DNA of 64,000 nt from Clarireedia homoeocarpa. Taxonomy: Eukaryota; Ascomycota; Leotiomycetes; Helotiales; Rutstroemiaceae. A program made the position numbers and the translations under genes. Location: the NCBI GenBank assembly GCA_001465935.1, contig LNKV01000004.1:496001-560000 (forward strand), given 5' to 3'. This document shows positions 1 to 11,888 of the stretch, in pieces; position 1 is the stretch's first letter; each line of letters starts with the position of its first letter. The notes below the pieces were generated by a model. That model was not told the origin of the DNA. It ran no database searches and saw only the letters and a program-made list of their open reading frames with translations.

Positions 1-2234
1 TTCCATAGACCAACTATGCTGTATATATCTTCTTTCTTGTAAAACAATCTGCAATTCGACGCTTCGTATATGAACTGAAGAGGTGTGAACGTATCATCTC
101 CCTGATGCATATTATTTCGTAGATTGAATCGTCCGATATTAAGGAAATCGGCTTTTGTACCAAGTGGTGGTCCAACCTCAATGTTTGGAATGTATTCGGC
201 GGGGGGATAGTTGGGAATGGCTTTGTCCTTTTTGAGGTAAGCCGCTGTTGCATTTGGCAGCTGCTTAATATAGTCGGCAATGTTAGAGTAGGTCATCACT
301 TGGGAACCTTTAGATCCGGCGACTCCTTGCATTGGTCCTGGTTGGGGACGACCGCCGAGGACGACTGAAATATGTTAGTAATGCTAGAGTCGAAAGGGGG
401 TATTCAAGCCATACTACTTCGGACACCACCTTGTGATTTCATCATCTCAGCGAAGATAGCACACGTAGAACCGCAGCCGCCATCCATTAACATGACAATG
501 TTTACGGAATCAAACACTGCAGGAGGAGGGTTGCTGTTGCTCAGATACCCAGTTACGTTAAATGTTCCGCTCTCCTATCAATAGTTAGATTAGGTTAATT
601 CCTCGGACAGCTGGTAGAAACTCACCTCAGTAATCACATCTGTAAGGTTATAGCGAACCTCTTCAGTGAAATTATCGCCATGAATCTCAATATTTGGACT
701 CATATCCCTCCAATTTTCAAACGGCTTGCCATTCATATCAAGCTCTGCCTGCGACTGGTAAATATAATTTTCATCCATATTATATATCCCAGCGCCACTA
801 AATATTGTGCCCATGTAATTGACTAGAGGCGTAGCTCGAAAGCGCGAGGCCCCAAAGGGTTCGATTGTGGGAAACAATTGCTTGAATGCATCATAGCCAC
901 TGAAAACGTTACCACCTCCGTTTCCTTGTATGTCGACTATCAACCTTTCCATCTTGGCTGATTTGCATTTCGCAAGGAATGTTTTGATAGTGTCCTGTTG
1001 CAGAATCATGGTGTCGTCGTCGGTTTCAGCTTCGTCTGTGAACCCTTGCATCACCAACACAGCCGTCTTTGTGTCATTCAGAAAGTATCCGCTTGTATAG
1101 CCATCAGGATGAATAACAACTGGCTTCGGGTAGCCTTCCAAAGATGTCACTTTTTTGGAGCTACTTCTGATCTGTAGTCTTGTAGGATCTCTCTTGATTT
1201 TCGTTGTAGTCGAAGCCTCCGACGGTAAATCCACAAGGTCGAAGAAGTCTTGGCCAGATCTAATATTACTCAGATCGGTGGAGGTCGTAACCGCCAGTTC
1301 CCCAGTGATATTTGTGCCATTTGCGAAGCTGTAGGTAAGAGTGTCGGTCGGAAATCCATAGAGATGCCCACCGAGCACAAAAGACCCGTCACTCCCGGTG
1401 TATACCACGGATGGTAACGAGTAAAAGACTTGGTTGTAGTTTGCATCGTTATCCGCGTAAACGCCGCTACTCATGCTAATCAATTGAAGATACAGAGTAG
1501 CATCTTCATCGTTAATCTTCAAAAGTGGGGAAGGATCCCAATCAGCGTCTGGATTTTCGCGTTTTTTGTCCAAATCATCTGTTTAAATTTAGTCTAAAAC
1601 AACTACGACGTTGTAAGTGTTTGGGGATGGCATACATTTGAAGTACAACTCAGGTAGCTCGAGACCATCAGACGATATCGAGACCAACGGACCGTCTAAG
1701 GTATAGAAATAGAAGATGCTCATGAGGGGAAGATTCAGGTTGACGTGAAAATCATGAGGAAGGATGTTTCCTAGAGCATAAAGATCTTTCTCGAATTGCC
1801 ACTGGCTGCTATAATACCCAGAATGCACATTCTCCTTGATTTCTGCTAATCCGCCAAGCATGTCGACGCCAGGAATGGGGTACCCTTTTGGGGGATCTTT
1901 GAGATATGCGAGCGTACTCTGGAACTGCCAGTAAGGCTCAACATAATCCACGAAACCGGAAGAACGTTGAACGTCTAGAGGAATAGAACCTAAACAGTCA
2001 AGTACAAGCGAAGGGTTGAGAGACGGGTAATCTGTTGCTAGAAACGTGTAAGAACATTTTCTCAATCAGTCAGAAGGCAGAAATACCAGACGGATCGTCA
2101 TTGGAAGCAGAGGTGAACTTTTTTCCAATTTTTGCACATGCAGTTGAGGTAGGCGTCGAATTAGAAGTGGTTGCGCTGGACTTCGACGCCGCATCTGCCA
2201 CTGCGGCAGCGAAAAGTAATGCAAAAAGCTTCAT
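1..2234 (-). CDS. Secreted S41-family (CPAF-like) serine peptidase, 3' end cut by window
   Basis: Likely an extracellular serine peptidase of the tail-specific (S41/CPAF-like) family found in fungi. Five exons join in phase: 2234..2087, 2037..1636, 1578..626, 574..418 and 364..<1. The ATG at 2232-2234 opens a hydrophobic leader (MKLFALLFAAAVADA) that looks like a signal peptide. Exon 2 carries the N-terminal family region (DYVEPYWQFQSTLAYLKDPP). Exon 3 holds a DIQGNGGG motif. Exon 4 holds MDGGCGSTCAIF, whose Ser lies where the family nucleophile is expected. The later GGRPQPGPMQG stretch also fits the family. Introns are 49, 57, 51 and 53 bases with GT..AG ends. The reading frame is still open at base 1, so the C-terminus is missing only because the window ends. 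Several NxT/NxS sequons fit secretion. The substrate cannot be read from the sequence. Confidence 0.85.
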
Positions 2235-5200
2235 ATTTGTTCGTCCTTGGTTAAGGAATGAATCTGGAAATAACAAAAGAAAGCAGACAGACCCCAAGAT
2301 AAATCTTCAAGTATTTACATATGCTACATATTTCCCATGCTTCACCGTAATCTTTTCAAATATGACTGGAAGGCTATGTTCAGGAAGGCGATGCAAGGCT
2401 GGTTTAGAGTGGTCTAATCCTTCCGCCATAACAAAAATATGTGGTTGTCCACGGTTTGACTGACGAGTGGTAGGGGAGTCCGCTGTACTGCAGCGAAGCG
2501 AAATGACCATCCTCTTCAGCGACATTCAATGGCCCTATACCCCAGTAAATACTTACAAAGTAAGCCGAATCTTAGACGTGGACATGGCCCTCTCCCAAAG
2601 TGCAGCAAAATTCTGCACCAAGATCAAATGCCAAGTCCATATAAATGGGTACAGTACGTGAAGAGGCTGTACACCCTAGCCGAGGTTTTACGAAACGACT
2701 GCGAAGAAATGAATGGCACTTACCAATCATTCGCTTTTCGAAGAGATAAGAAAATAAGTTGGCGAAATACAATGTGAAGGGCAATTTTTGCGCTTCGTGC
2801 GATTTGCGGCGCGAAACCTGCATCTCCCTGAGCCAGCGACTTGCGATGTCTGGAAGTTAGACAATATGGCTTAAGATACGTGAAGTAGCACGCCATGTTC
2901 AGTGCAATTCTCATGACAACAATGGGAAATGGATGATTGGAGCAGTCCGGCAATCAGTGACATACCGCAGAGTATCTATGCGCAGTGAGAGATTGTTAGG
3001 ACCGTAACGGAAGGAATGTCAACCAGTGCTGGTGGAAAATCTGGTCATCCATCATACACTTTTTCCTACGGAGAAACGTCGTCGACCACTTCGTAGTACA
3101 TATCGGTATCGTTAAATGCAACGAGCGTTGCTTCTTTAATGACACGATTGAACCGCGGAATTTGATGGCAATGGTGCTGTCCATATGCTGGCGGGTCGAC
3201 GCTCCTACCGGCACGGAAGCCCATGATCCATTATCGTGAAAAGTGGAAGCAATGGTGAATGTAATAGCATGAGCTGGTATCGTCGATTGGTGCTTCCGAA
3301 TAAGCATTCACAATGGCGAGGGAGAAATGATGGAAGAACTGGAAGGACTGGAAGAACTGCAAGAACCGGATGAAGTGCTGAGGATAAAGAGGACAAGAAC
3401 CTCGGAAGCTGGCTTCGACAATCACGTGACCAATGCGACTTCTTGTACCCCTCGCACCTACCCAATCTGGACAGCGGAAACTTCACCGACATTTCCCAGA
3501 ATGCAGAGGAGTATAGAACCCTCAACAGAGCTTTTCAGCGCATGCTACGATCGCGGGTATGTTGAGCCACCTTCGCCGCACTGAGGGATGGCTTCGGATG
3601 GATCGTGAGCTCTTGGGCTCAGGCAGACTTGATTGAGAGTGGAGGTTGTATAGCAATCATTGGTTACTTCTCCGAAATTTCCACATTTTTATTTTTGGGA
3701 GGATAACAGGTATCCTTGATCCCTCTATTTCTCACGTGGTAGAACAAGAGTCTGTTTCCAGACATGACCCGCCAACTTGGCGCACACCACACAGAGCGTA
3801 AATGGCGACGAAGCAATTTCATTTCTCTGGCTGTGCCCCTCACTTACCTCCGAAAGTTTGAGCGCTACGTACTACCATCATGCCTCGGAACCACAGCTAC
3901 CTGCTGCCCTCTTCTCCATCAACATGGTATTACAGCAACAAGGTCGTCTGTCGGGGTTCTGTCGGGTTCTCGGCACTTTGAATGACTGGTCCTGCTTACA
4001 GCATGCATAAGTCAATACTTTGTCTGACAGGCCACCGAACTAAAGGGGTTCTCTCGAGACTATTGAAATTCATTTTACATCTGCGGACAGCGGGCTCGAA
4101 AGCAACATGACTTTCCCAAACTCGCAGCTTTCGCGAAGTAGTTTGAGTTTGAGCTCTCTTGGGTTACTACTGTAATACCAAGAAGTCAATTTCATTCTAC
4201 GAATGCAAGAATGGGGGTTACACGATCAGTATTGATAAGGCTGATGCATTATCCCTGAGACTGCATGATGACATCTCGCCAAAAAGACACTACTATTGGT
4301 TATATCTGTCGTCGTGCATAACTTTCTCGTCCATCTTCTCACCGAAAGATTGGATGCTTCGTATGGAGAATACACTGAGTGTTGACGAGAGTTAAATCGG
4401 TACCCCGCTATGTTGTTACTGGACCTGCTCGCTCGTTTCTCATGAAGACCGTCAACATAGGGTGTTCGAGCATGGATTGTGACCCGTTAAACATTGTATC
4501 AAGCAAACCAATCATAACAGGAATTCTGGGCAAGCGCAATGCTCTACGCCAAGGATCCCCAGACGGTTATATTCATACTAGGATCAGGAATCGTTTCTTT
4601 GTTGTGTAATTGGCTGCAATAGCTCAGCATGTGTGACTGGCATAAGAGCAGACCAGGCTTAGAGTGGATCATGATGTGCATGGTTCCAATGCACTACACT
4701 GTGAGATGAAGTTATCTGCTGAATTCAATCTTGCAGCAGTGAAGTTTTTAATGGAGTAAAATACCGAATTGTGGTTGTCGGACGAGCTGGTAGATGGGCT
4801 GAAAGTACATGAGTCACGGCGTCCGAGATGCAGCCCTATGGTAGGGCTGCAGCTCGGACACCTTGCCGCATATATTCCAGGCACTACATTCAGCCACTCG
4901 CTGTATGTCATTAACGGTGTATTTATTCGTCTCGTCCGGAAATATGTGACTTTTAAGGACAATTATCTCTGTGGCTGACGAAGTGCTAAGTTGCTCAGCC
5001 CTTGAAACCCTTCGCTCCTCGAAAACTGTCCAACGGCTTGTCCATTCGGAGCATTATCACTGTCTTTGTGAGGCGTCACTTACGACCTGGAGCTAAAATG
5101 CCTATTCACAGCTTTTCAATCAACCTTAGCACTTGCCTTAGTGGTGCCTGCAAAGGATCACAGCCGAGGAGGCTCAACACTCGTATTTCCTACCAAACAG

Positions 5201-5546
5201 TCATGTCCATCAACTTGACTAGATAAATCATAGCTGCCTTAATCTCAGCTACGTACGATGCAGCGAAAACCCCTTGGATCCTTCAGAATTGTCCAAGGCT
5301 TTCAGGTGTTCTGACTCTCTATTTTTATATTGACAACCATAGCAAATGTTATTTAAGATCACGCCAGTCTCGACATCCATTCATTCCAGTGTCAACCTGC
5401 AGTTCACTACTTCTTAACATCATCGCTCAGGTATTGGTTTCTATTAACTTCAAACCACTACGAAGATCACCACGTAATCACTTCACTGCTTCCACGACAC
5501 ACTATTCACAAACTTTCAACGCACACAACTTGCTTCATCATACAAA
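2235..5546. other. Gene-poor tract with a hairpin
   Basis: No open frame here has a recognisable domain, plausible splice pattern or family signature. Frames overlap on both strands and are short. The only distinct structure is the strong inverted repeat at 4821-4859, listed separately. The tract separates the divergent peptidase gene and small cysteine-rich gene, so it should include both promoters. Confidence 0.5.
4821..4859. repeat. 18-bp inverted repeat with 3-base loop
   Basis: The left arm (4821-4838) and right arm (4842-4859) are complementary at 17 of 18 positions around a TGG loop, giving a near-perfect hairpin. No open frame with family support covers it. It could be a cruciform, an RNA hairpin, or the relic of an inverted duplication. 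Confidence 0.7.
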
Positions 5547-5705
5547 ATGTGTTACGTCATCGTCGAGCGATACTCAGTATGCAGGTGCATATACTATACT
5601 CATGCAGTGGACATGTGCGCTGCATACGGGACACCCGGCCACCCAGTGCAAGAGCGCACAGTTCTGGTCGGATATACCTGCGATGCGCATTCGGGCTACT
5701 CTTGA
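5547..5705 (+). CDS. Small cysteine-rich conserved-looking protein, 52 aa
   Basis: A complete short ORF, ATG 5547 to TGA 5705, encodes 52 residues beginning MCYVIVERYSVCRC. Cys and His are strikingly patterned: C2, C12, C14, H19, C24, H32, C45 and H48. A central block reads HAVDMCAAYG, and a later one reads GHPVQERTVLVGY. There is no signal peptide or membrane segment, so an intracellular metal-binding (zinc-like) mini-protein is a reasonable inference. From memory it resembles small uncharacterised proteins of similar pattern in other ascomycetes, but I could not check this. The upstream sequence is pyrimidine- and CA-rich, as fungal leaders often are, and the ATG context is ACAAAATGT. Function unknown. 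Confidence 0.6.
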   Translation: MCYVIVERYSVCRCIYYTHAVDMCAAYGTPGHPVQERTVLVGYTCDAHSGYS

Positions 5706-7619
5706 GCCTCAGACAACAAAACGGTAGCTACTGAGATACTCGATACTGTTACTACCACAAATGTTCGCCTACGGTAGCGATTGCTCTTCCTCAACGGCAT
5801 TCGATTTGAGTTCTTACAATGTATCAGATAACGCAATAAATAGCCCGACTTGGCTTCATTACTTCGGCAGGGAGTTTGGCGCAGGAACTATAGGACTTAG
5901 GCTTTCTATTTCATGGCGAGCGTGATAAAGTTGGCATGGGCATTTATGACTGATATGGGATTTTCCTTCAAATTGGGACTTGGTTTTATCATTGCATTAC
6001 TTCGCTGGACGACACATGTGCGATGATTCATGGAATGGTGCATTACGATACCGGTGTTTAGCTTAGATTCTGCAGTCCGGTGCGAACCGGCAGGGTACTT
6101 TTCTTTTGGGGCACGATTTTGTACGATATAGGCGGCAAGAGGTTACGAATCTACTTCCTTTTAGCATTTGGTTTCATGTTTTATACGCAACTAGATACCA
6201 CATGCTGTTTCATCGCATCACATGCTGGCCTTTCCCTTGATGTCAGCTAATACCAGATCTCCGGACATTCGCCATCCCAATCAAGCTACTCACGCAGTCT
6301 ACCACTTGCACAGTCACCAACCTAGAAAGATATCAACTCATGTATATTATAGACGCAATACAAAGGCGCATGGCAAGGGCCTAGAAGCCTCGAACCAACC
6401 GCACCGTTTTCTCCTTGGCCTTATCCTAAAACTTTAACTTTATCATCCCGGCTATTGCAATGCTTTCTTGTCAAAGAATCCTCCCGCCTGCCGATCGAAG
6501 GCGTCAGCCACGACATAAGGAACACATACATCGACTTAATCTCTTTATCTACCAGCAAGGTACGCGGAGGAGTATCTAATAAGCCGAGAGAGCATGGATT
6601 TTCTGTTCGTCCATGGATTCATCATCTCTTTCAGTCCCCCTCTCTGCGCCCCTCTTCCCAAATCTAAATCTGAAGCTATTCTAGAAATCCAATTCGTTTC
6701 CAACACAGCATCTCATACTTTTTAATCTCCTACTTACGTCTTGTCCCACCCAATCGTAGGCTCCAATTCGCTTATTTCCCAAAATAGGAAATCAGATGCG
6801 GCCAATGACAGTTGACAGACTAGGGTGTCAGGATTAGACAGCTGATGTGGAATCTGATGTAAGATTGCTGTTTGTTCGTTTCCTGGACTTGAGTTGGAAG
6901 ACTCGGGCCTCGGGATTAGATAGAGTCATCTCTTGGGATTGGGACACGGCAGAAGGGTTCGGGTTCGGATGACGCGACTTGAAGCGTGGGGGTATGGATG
7001 TTCGGATCCGCAAGGAGATGGATTGTGCCTCGTGTTTGACTGATCTGATGGGTGGTAGGGCGGACACGAGGGAGGAGGCATCTAGGATCAACGTAAGGGG
7101 CCCCTGCAAATTAGATCTGGATGGAAAGGCAGTCCACGAACTTTTGCGGTGAGAGCGTGGTGTGATGGGGCGTAGGATGGGGAAGCGAAGCGAGAACGGA
7201 ATGGGAAACCTTTTTTCTCTTGAGTATGAGGTCGACCGGAGGTTTTCTGGGTATATGGTATTACGTGCAGATTTCACATGGGCCAAGGATATTGACAGCT
7301 AGGTAGGGGTTGGTGTAAATATATAGCCGTATATAGTATAGAAAAGCGAATGCGATTCTAGCCAGGAATCGGAATCTTGAATCCGGACATCGGTTTCATA
7401 GTTTTATTGAGTGGTGCACCTTGAAGGCACGGCTTTATACGACAATCACACCTGCTCGAGCTTGGGTAGATGTATGGTAGGTGGTCTCTAAAGGCTGATC
7501 CGTGCGTATAATGGACGGCGGAGTTCCGCTCCCTAAAAATGCGGGTGATGGCGGGTGGAATGATTAAGTGCCTCCGGAAAGACCCGATTATACGCCCACT
7601 TGCCTGGACATAAAACGAA
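5706..7619. other. Intergenic tract
   Basis: No gene is supported. A 150-codon frame on the minus strand (6834-7286) lacks any recognisable motif. A TATA-rich stretch (TATATAGCCGTATATAGTATAG) lies near 7320-7341, and the promoter of the gene at 7620 must lie in the last part. Confidence 0.45.
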
Positions 7620-8458
7620 GTGGAAACACTTCAAAACGGCACACCAGCAGATATGCCATCAATGCCACCGTCGTTATTTATTATTCCTGTCATTTCGGTC
7701 CCAGCACTCGCTCTGGGAATCACGGCCTATCTATACAATCATCCACTTGCAGCTTCCAGGACAGCCGCCATACGGATTTATCCATCCATATCACCATCAT
7801 GCAAGACTTCAAAGTCTCTTCAGACACTTGTCAATCCGCATAATCACATAGCAGTCGCTGATTCCTATTCGATCCGACTGTCCTCATCCGAAATCTGCGG
7901 TAGGAGTGATGAAGAGATACTAGCTACATTCACCCATGGACTCTTTGGTGGCTGGGTGTTCAGCCCAGAAAGATACGCCATCAGACTTCTAGAAAAATTC
8001 GGCCTTAGAATAGTACCTATGGCATTCTCAAGTTAGTAAAGTCTCTATACCAGTGATGTGCACATTTACCAACTGCCATAGAAATCCCATCACCAGGTCC
8101 CAAGATACAGCATCTTTCCACCGATACTTTACCACCGATACATTCCCTCCTATTTGGTGGAAACTTCATAGTTCTCGATACTAGTGTATCAATTAAGGAG
8201 GAAAGACGACCCGCGGCTCAAGCGTTCGTTGAGATTGGTTACGGCCATGACCGCAAACACTTTGTGGGAATGCACAGATTTGAAGTTTGTCGGGATAACA
8301 TGAATGGGGACGAAGGGGTCATAATCTGGTACTCTAGTATCTCATGCGATCCTTCGGTCAACAAACCGGTGTTTCCTTCCTGGTTCTTCGAATTTCATAA
8401 ATTCTACGCCTTCAACTTATTCCGGGATGGTATTGCTGCGGTGCTTGAAGCCATATAG
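7620..8458 (+). CDS. Membrane-anchored protein of unknown function, 262 aa
   Basis: Two exons, 7620..8031 and 8082..8458, are joined by a 50-base GTTAGT..CATAG intron and encode 262 residues. A single hydrophobic helix near residues 20-40 (LFIIPVISVPALALGITAYL) suggests a signal anchor, followed by a soluble domain of about 210 residues. In that domain the stretches FTHGLFGGWVFSPERY, LFGGNFIVLD and FFEFHKFYAFNLFRDGI look like conserved blocks of a fungal hypothetical family I cannot name. ATGs at 7620 and a little further in are both possible starts. The calpain-like gene follows on the same strand about 330 bases downstream. Function unknown. Confidence 0.6.
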
Positions 8459-8778
8459 TGGCTCCAACATAGAATAATGGAAAGTCCTGTATCATTTCCG
8501 GAGCTGTGTATGACGACCGCAGCAGCATAATGTAATATTCATGGAAACATATAGAGTTTATGCGGGAAGAACGGTGCGAACGCGGGGTAGTTCTAGGGGA
8601 CCGGCCCGAGCTTAATACCGATGCCGCTTATATAATGTGTCATAAATGTTCGCTAGTGATACTTCTTTCCACCCAGAACGAACTCGTATATTAAATTTTC
8701 AGGAAACTATATCTGCAACTGGAGGAAAGATTCTACAGGAGGAAAGATTCTACAGGAGACTAACCCCGATAATCCTAG
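8459..8778 (+). other. Possible 5' remnant of the calpain-like gene with a 17-bp duplication
   Basis: This gap holds a perfect 17-base tandem duplication (8721-8754, unit GGAGGAAAGATTCTACA). An ATG at 8646 opens a 62-codon frame that is not in frame with the calpain region beginning near 8779. It may contain missing 5' exons of the calpain-like gene, but I could not find a splice pattern linking them. Confidence 0.35.
8721..8754. repeat. 17-bp perfect tandem duplication
   Basis: Two exact copies of GGAGGAAAGATTCTACA stand head to tail, followed by the first four bases of a third. Seventeen is not a multiple of three, so it would shift any reading frame crossing it. Confidence 0.9.
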
Positions 8779-11143
8779 TCGGCCTCCACGGCAGTGGCCC
8801 TCGGAGAGCCAGCGGAGCGTCAATACATCCTTGATTATTTCTGGAAAACTCATCTTACCCACGAAAGGATAACAGCAAAAGCGAAAGGTTTGTCCTTAGA
8901 ACCCTTAACATGGGCCTCAATTGACAAATTACAGCATGGAGAATCCTTCCCAAATATGCCTATGCTCGGCTGGTTGGTGAAAATCCTTCAAAGAGCTCGT
9001 TCGCCAGCTGCAATGTGATAGACTCGTACGAAGCTGCTGTTAAGGAGTGCGAAGCTAAAGTTGCATCCATAATAGCTGAATGTCGACGCATGAACGCCAG
9101 ATACACTGATCTTGATTTCGACCTTGATTATATAGAAGTTTGCCTCAATGCCTTAACAGCCTCCAGTCAGGATTCTCAAGCTGCAGTTGACGATCGAGGA
9201 CAAAAAGTACCAACACCCGCCTGCGCCAAGCGAGTTGGAGAGATCTTCACATCGCCGCATTTCTTCACAGAGCACGACCCGCACGTAAAATGCATTCGCC
9301 AAGGTGCTAAAGGACACTCTTGTTTGATAACATCTCTCAATTGCTTAGAAGTTGATGAAGCTCATCCGAGACTACTCGAGAAAATCTGTCCCAAAAACGC
9401 ACGGAACGAAGAAGTTGGAGTCTACGGATTCGTGTTTTACCGCGATGGAGAGTGGATCTCGGAGGTAATCGACGATAAACTGTACTTGAAGAATCCCAAT
9501 TATGATGACTGCGATGATGAAAGAAGATTAGTATGGAATCAATCTCATTCAAATTTAGATCCGGAAGCGTCGCGGGAAGAGTATAAGAAACAGATGCAGA
9601 TGGGATCTGATGCCTTATTCTTTGGCTCATGTTCCAATCAGAATGAGACATGGGTTCCGTTGCTTGAGAAGGCATTCGCTAAGGCACATGGTGATTATGA
9701 AGCTATTGCGGGTGGTTGGCCTGGGTAGGTGTCACTCCACAACTGGTTGATTGAGGATAAATATTAAAAACTCAAAACAGAGAAGTAACAGAAGACATAA
9801 CCGGCGGTGTCACCACCATTCTCAGCACTTCTTCTGTCCTCAACAAAGATACCCTCTGGGCTGAAGACTTTACAAAAGTCGGTCTTGAATACATCATCAT
9901 CGCTTCCACTCGCACCCATTCCTCTCGCGACCTACGAGATCTCGGCCGTCAAGGTATCCATAATTCCCATACATACTCACTTCTCAGAGCTGTAGAGTAT
10001 CTAGGCACTAGACTCTGTTTAATGAGAAACCCAAAGGGTGAAACAGTATGGAATGGCCCTTGGAGCGATGGCTCGAAGGAGTGGACGTCAGAAGCTATGC
10101 AGGCATTAGGCTATGAATCTGGGGATGAAAATGTCTTCTGGATACCATTTGAGAATTTCTTGGAGAGATTCGGCATGATTTGGAAGACGAGGATTTTTAG
10201 TCCGGAGTGGATGGTGGCACAATTATGGACAGGAGTGGATGTGCCGTGGGAGGGAGGGTGAGTATTTGTTTTCTCCATTGAAACCCTCCGATTCAAAGCT
10301 TACTTCCTCTCCCAAACCCACCTAACAAGCCACAGAAACAACTCCACACACTTTACCATCACACTTCCCGTCACCAGCACAACTGTCATCGTTATCTCCC
10401 AACTCGATACCCGCTACTTTGGTCCCCTAAGCGGACAATACATCTTCAACCTTGCATTCATACTACACACTTCCTCTTCCCCACTTACCTCAACCACAAG
10501 TCAAACTCGTCCCTCCTACCAAAAAATCTACAGCACCCCCTCCGGCTCCCGCTCCACCTCCACCACCGTGTCTCTCCCGGCCGGCATACATACCCTCACC
10601 CTACAAATAACCAGCTCCCGCAACCAGTCCCTTCCTAAAATCGAAACCATAGTGCGAGAGAACTGGTTACGCCGACGGGAAAAGCTCGTCGCGACAGCGC
10701 TAAGACATTATTTTGCTTGCGCTAGAGCGGGATGTTATAGTGCTGAAGAAGACAAGAAGGAGACGTCCATCCCACAAAGGTTTATCGCCAGTTCGATGAA
10801 GCCGTCGATGAGAATAAGCACAGCCGCAGAATCCGCATCGGCGACGAGAATCAAATCGGCGATGGAAACAGCCCAAGGAAAAGGAACCACGATAGACGAG
10901 CCATGGGACGCACAATGTGTCGTCGGACTGCGCGTTTACACGCATCAGACACCGGTGGAAATCAAGTGTTATAGAGATGGAGAGGAAGAAGATAGTGTGA
11001 AATATACATCTAATGCACCGTCAGCGGACGTGAAAGAGGATGATGGTGCGGGGAATGGAAATAGCGGGGGGAAAGAGAAGGAGAGCGAAATACGCAAACT
11101 CTTTGGGTCCTTTTTCCGCGGGCATGAGGAGGTAAGGAAATGA
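8779..11143 (+). CDS. Calpain-family protein lacking the catalytic cysteine; 5' frame broken or unresolved
   Basis: The region encodes a calpain-like cysteine-peptidase fold. Exons 9018..9724, 9781..10257 and 10336..11143 join in phase through 56- and 78-base introns. The protease core is clear: QGAKGHSCLITS at the nucleophile site, EVGVYGFVFYRDGEWISEVIDD, then the His box NSHTYSLLRAVEY and the Asn box RNPKGETVWNGPWSDGSKEW. A C-terminal beta-rich region (LDTRYFGPLSGQYIF) matches calpain C2-like domains. In the family the nucleophile motif is G-D-C-W. Here it reads G-H-S-C, so the Cys is replaced by Ser, while the His and Asn of the triad remain. Upstream, 8779-9015 reads as a related N-terminal region (YFWKTHLTHERITAKAKGLS), but it lies in another frame and meets TGA at 9016. 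No convincing intron restores it. It may be a pseudo-protease, a decaying gene, or contain an assembly error. Confidence 0.65.
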
Positions 11144-11888
11144 AGATGAAGGAAGGATTGAGGTTAAGAGTGGGGAGGTTTGGGTAAGAAATAGGAAAGT
11201 GGATTGGGCGTGATGTGATGTGATGTGAGATATAGCGTATACCGCATCTCGTACGTACAGCGGCACACCGATTCAGTGCAAAGTCTCTTTCTTTCTTTAC
11301 CCTATCCATCCCATACTATCTATCCATTCATGAAATTCCGCTCCATTTCACTCTCTGCCCTCATGTCTTGAATCGAGGAAGGAGGCATGAATTAGAATGC
11401 TCAGAATTCCTTCCGTTGGTTAGCATGGATACATACATATAAATCGAGCCCCCCCCACTCACCCCACCCAAAACATGAGTCTGACTTGAAAAGAAAAATT
11501 CATGCGTCCAGGCATTATGGTACTGTATTTTGTAATCTGTAATCCCGGTGCACGCCCAATTCTAACCAACTACAGTAGTATAACGACGAGAAGAAAAAGG
11601 CAAATAAATAAATAAAATAAAATGAAATAGGGGAGAAAAAAAAAAAAAAAAAGGGTAAATAAGAACGAACGATCTTGGGTATATATATAGAATGCCAACT
11701 TAACCAATTTCCTACTCTCGCCTCACGGCTTACTATATTTACAACTCCCCAAACTCCGCACTTCATCTTTCCAACATGGTGAAGAAGAAGGTAAACAAAC
11801 TTTGCATCGCATCATTATACATGATCATTCATCATCCCATCCAAAAAATAAAAATAAAAATAAAAATAAAAAATAAAAAATATCCCAA
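11144..11888. other. Convergent 3' intergenic region
   Basis: The tract between two converging genes holds A-rich and AT-rich runs, including an A15-like run near 11637 and AAAAT repeats near 11845-11880. No gene is supported. Confidence 0.5.

Noticed and set aside
6834..7286. 150-codon minus-strand frame
   Set aside because: Basic, Ser/Pro-rich composition with no motif, no splice pattern and no family resemblance that I know.
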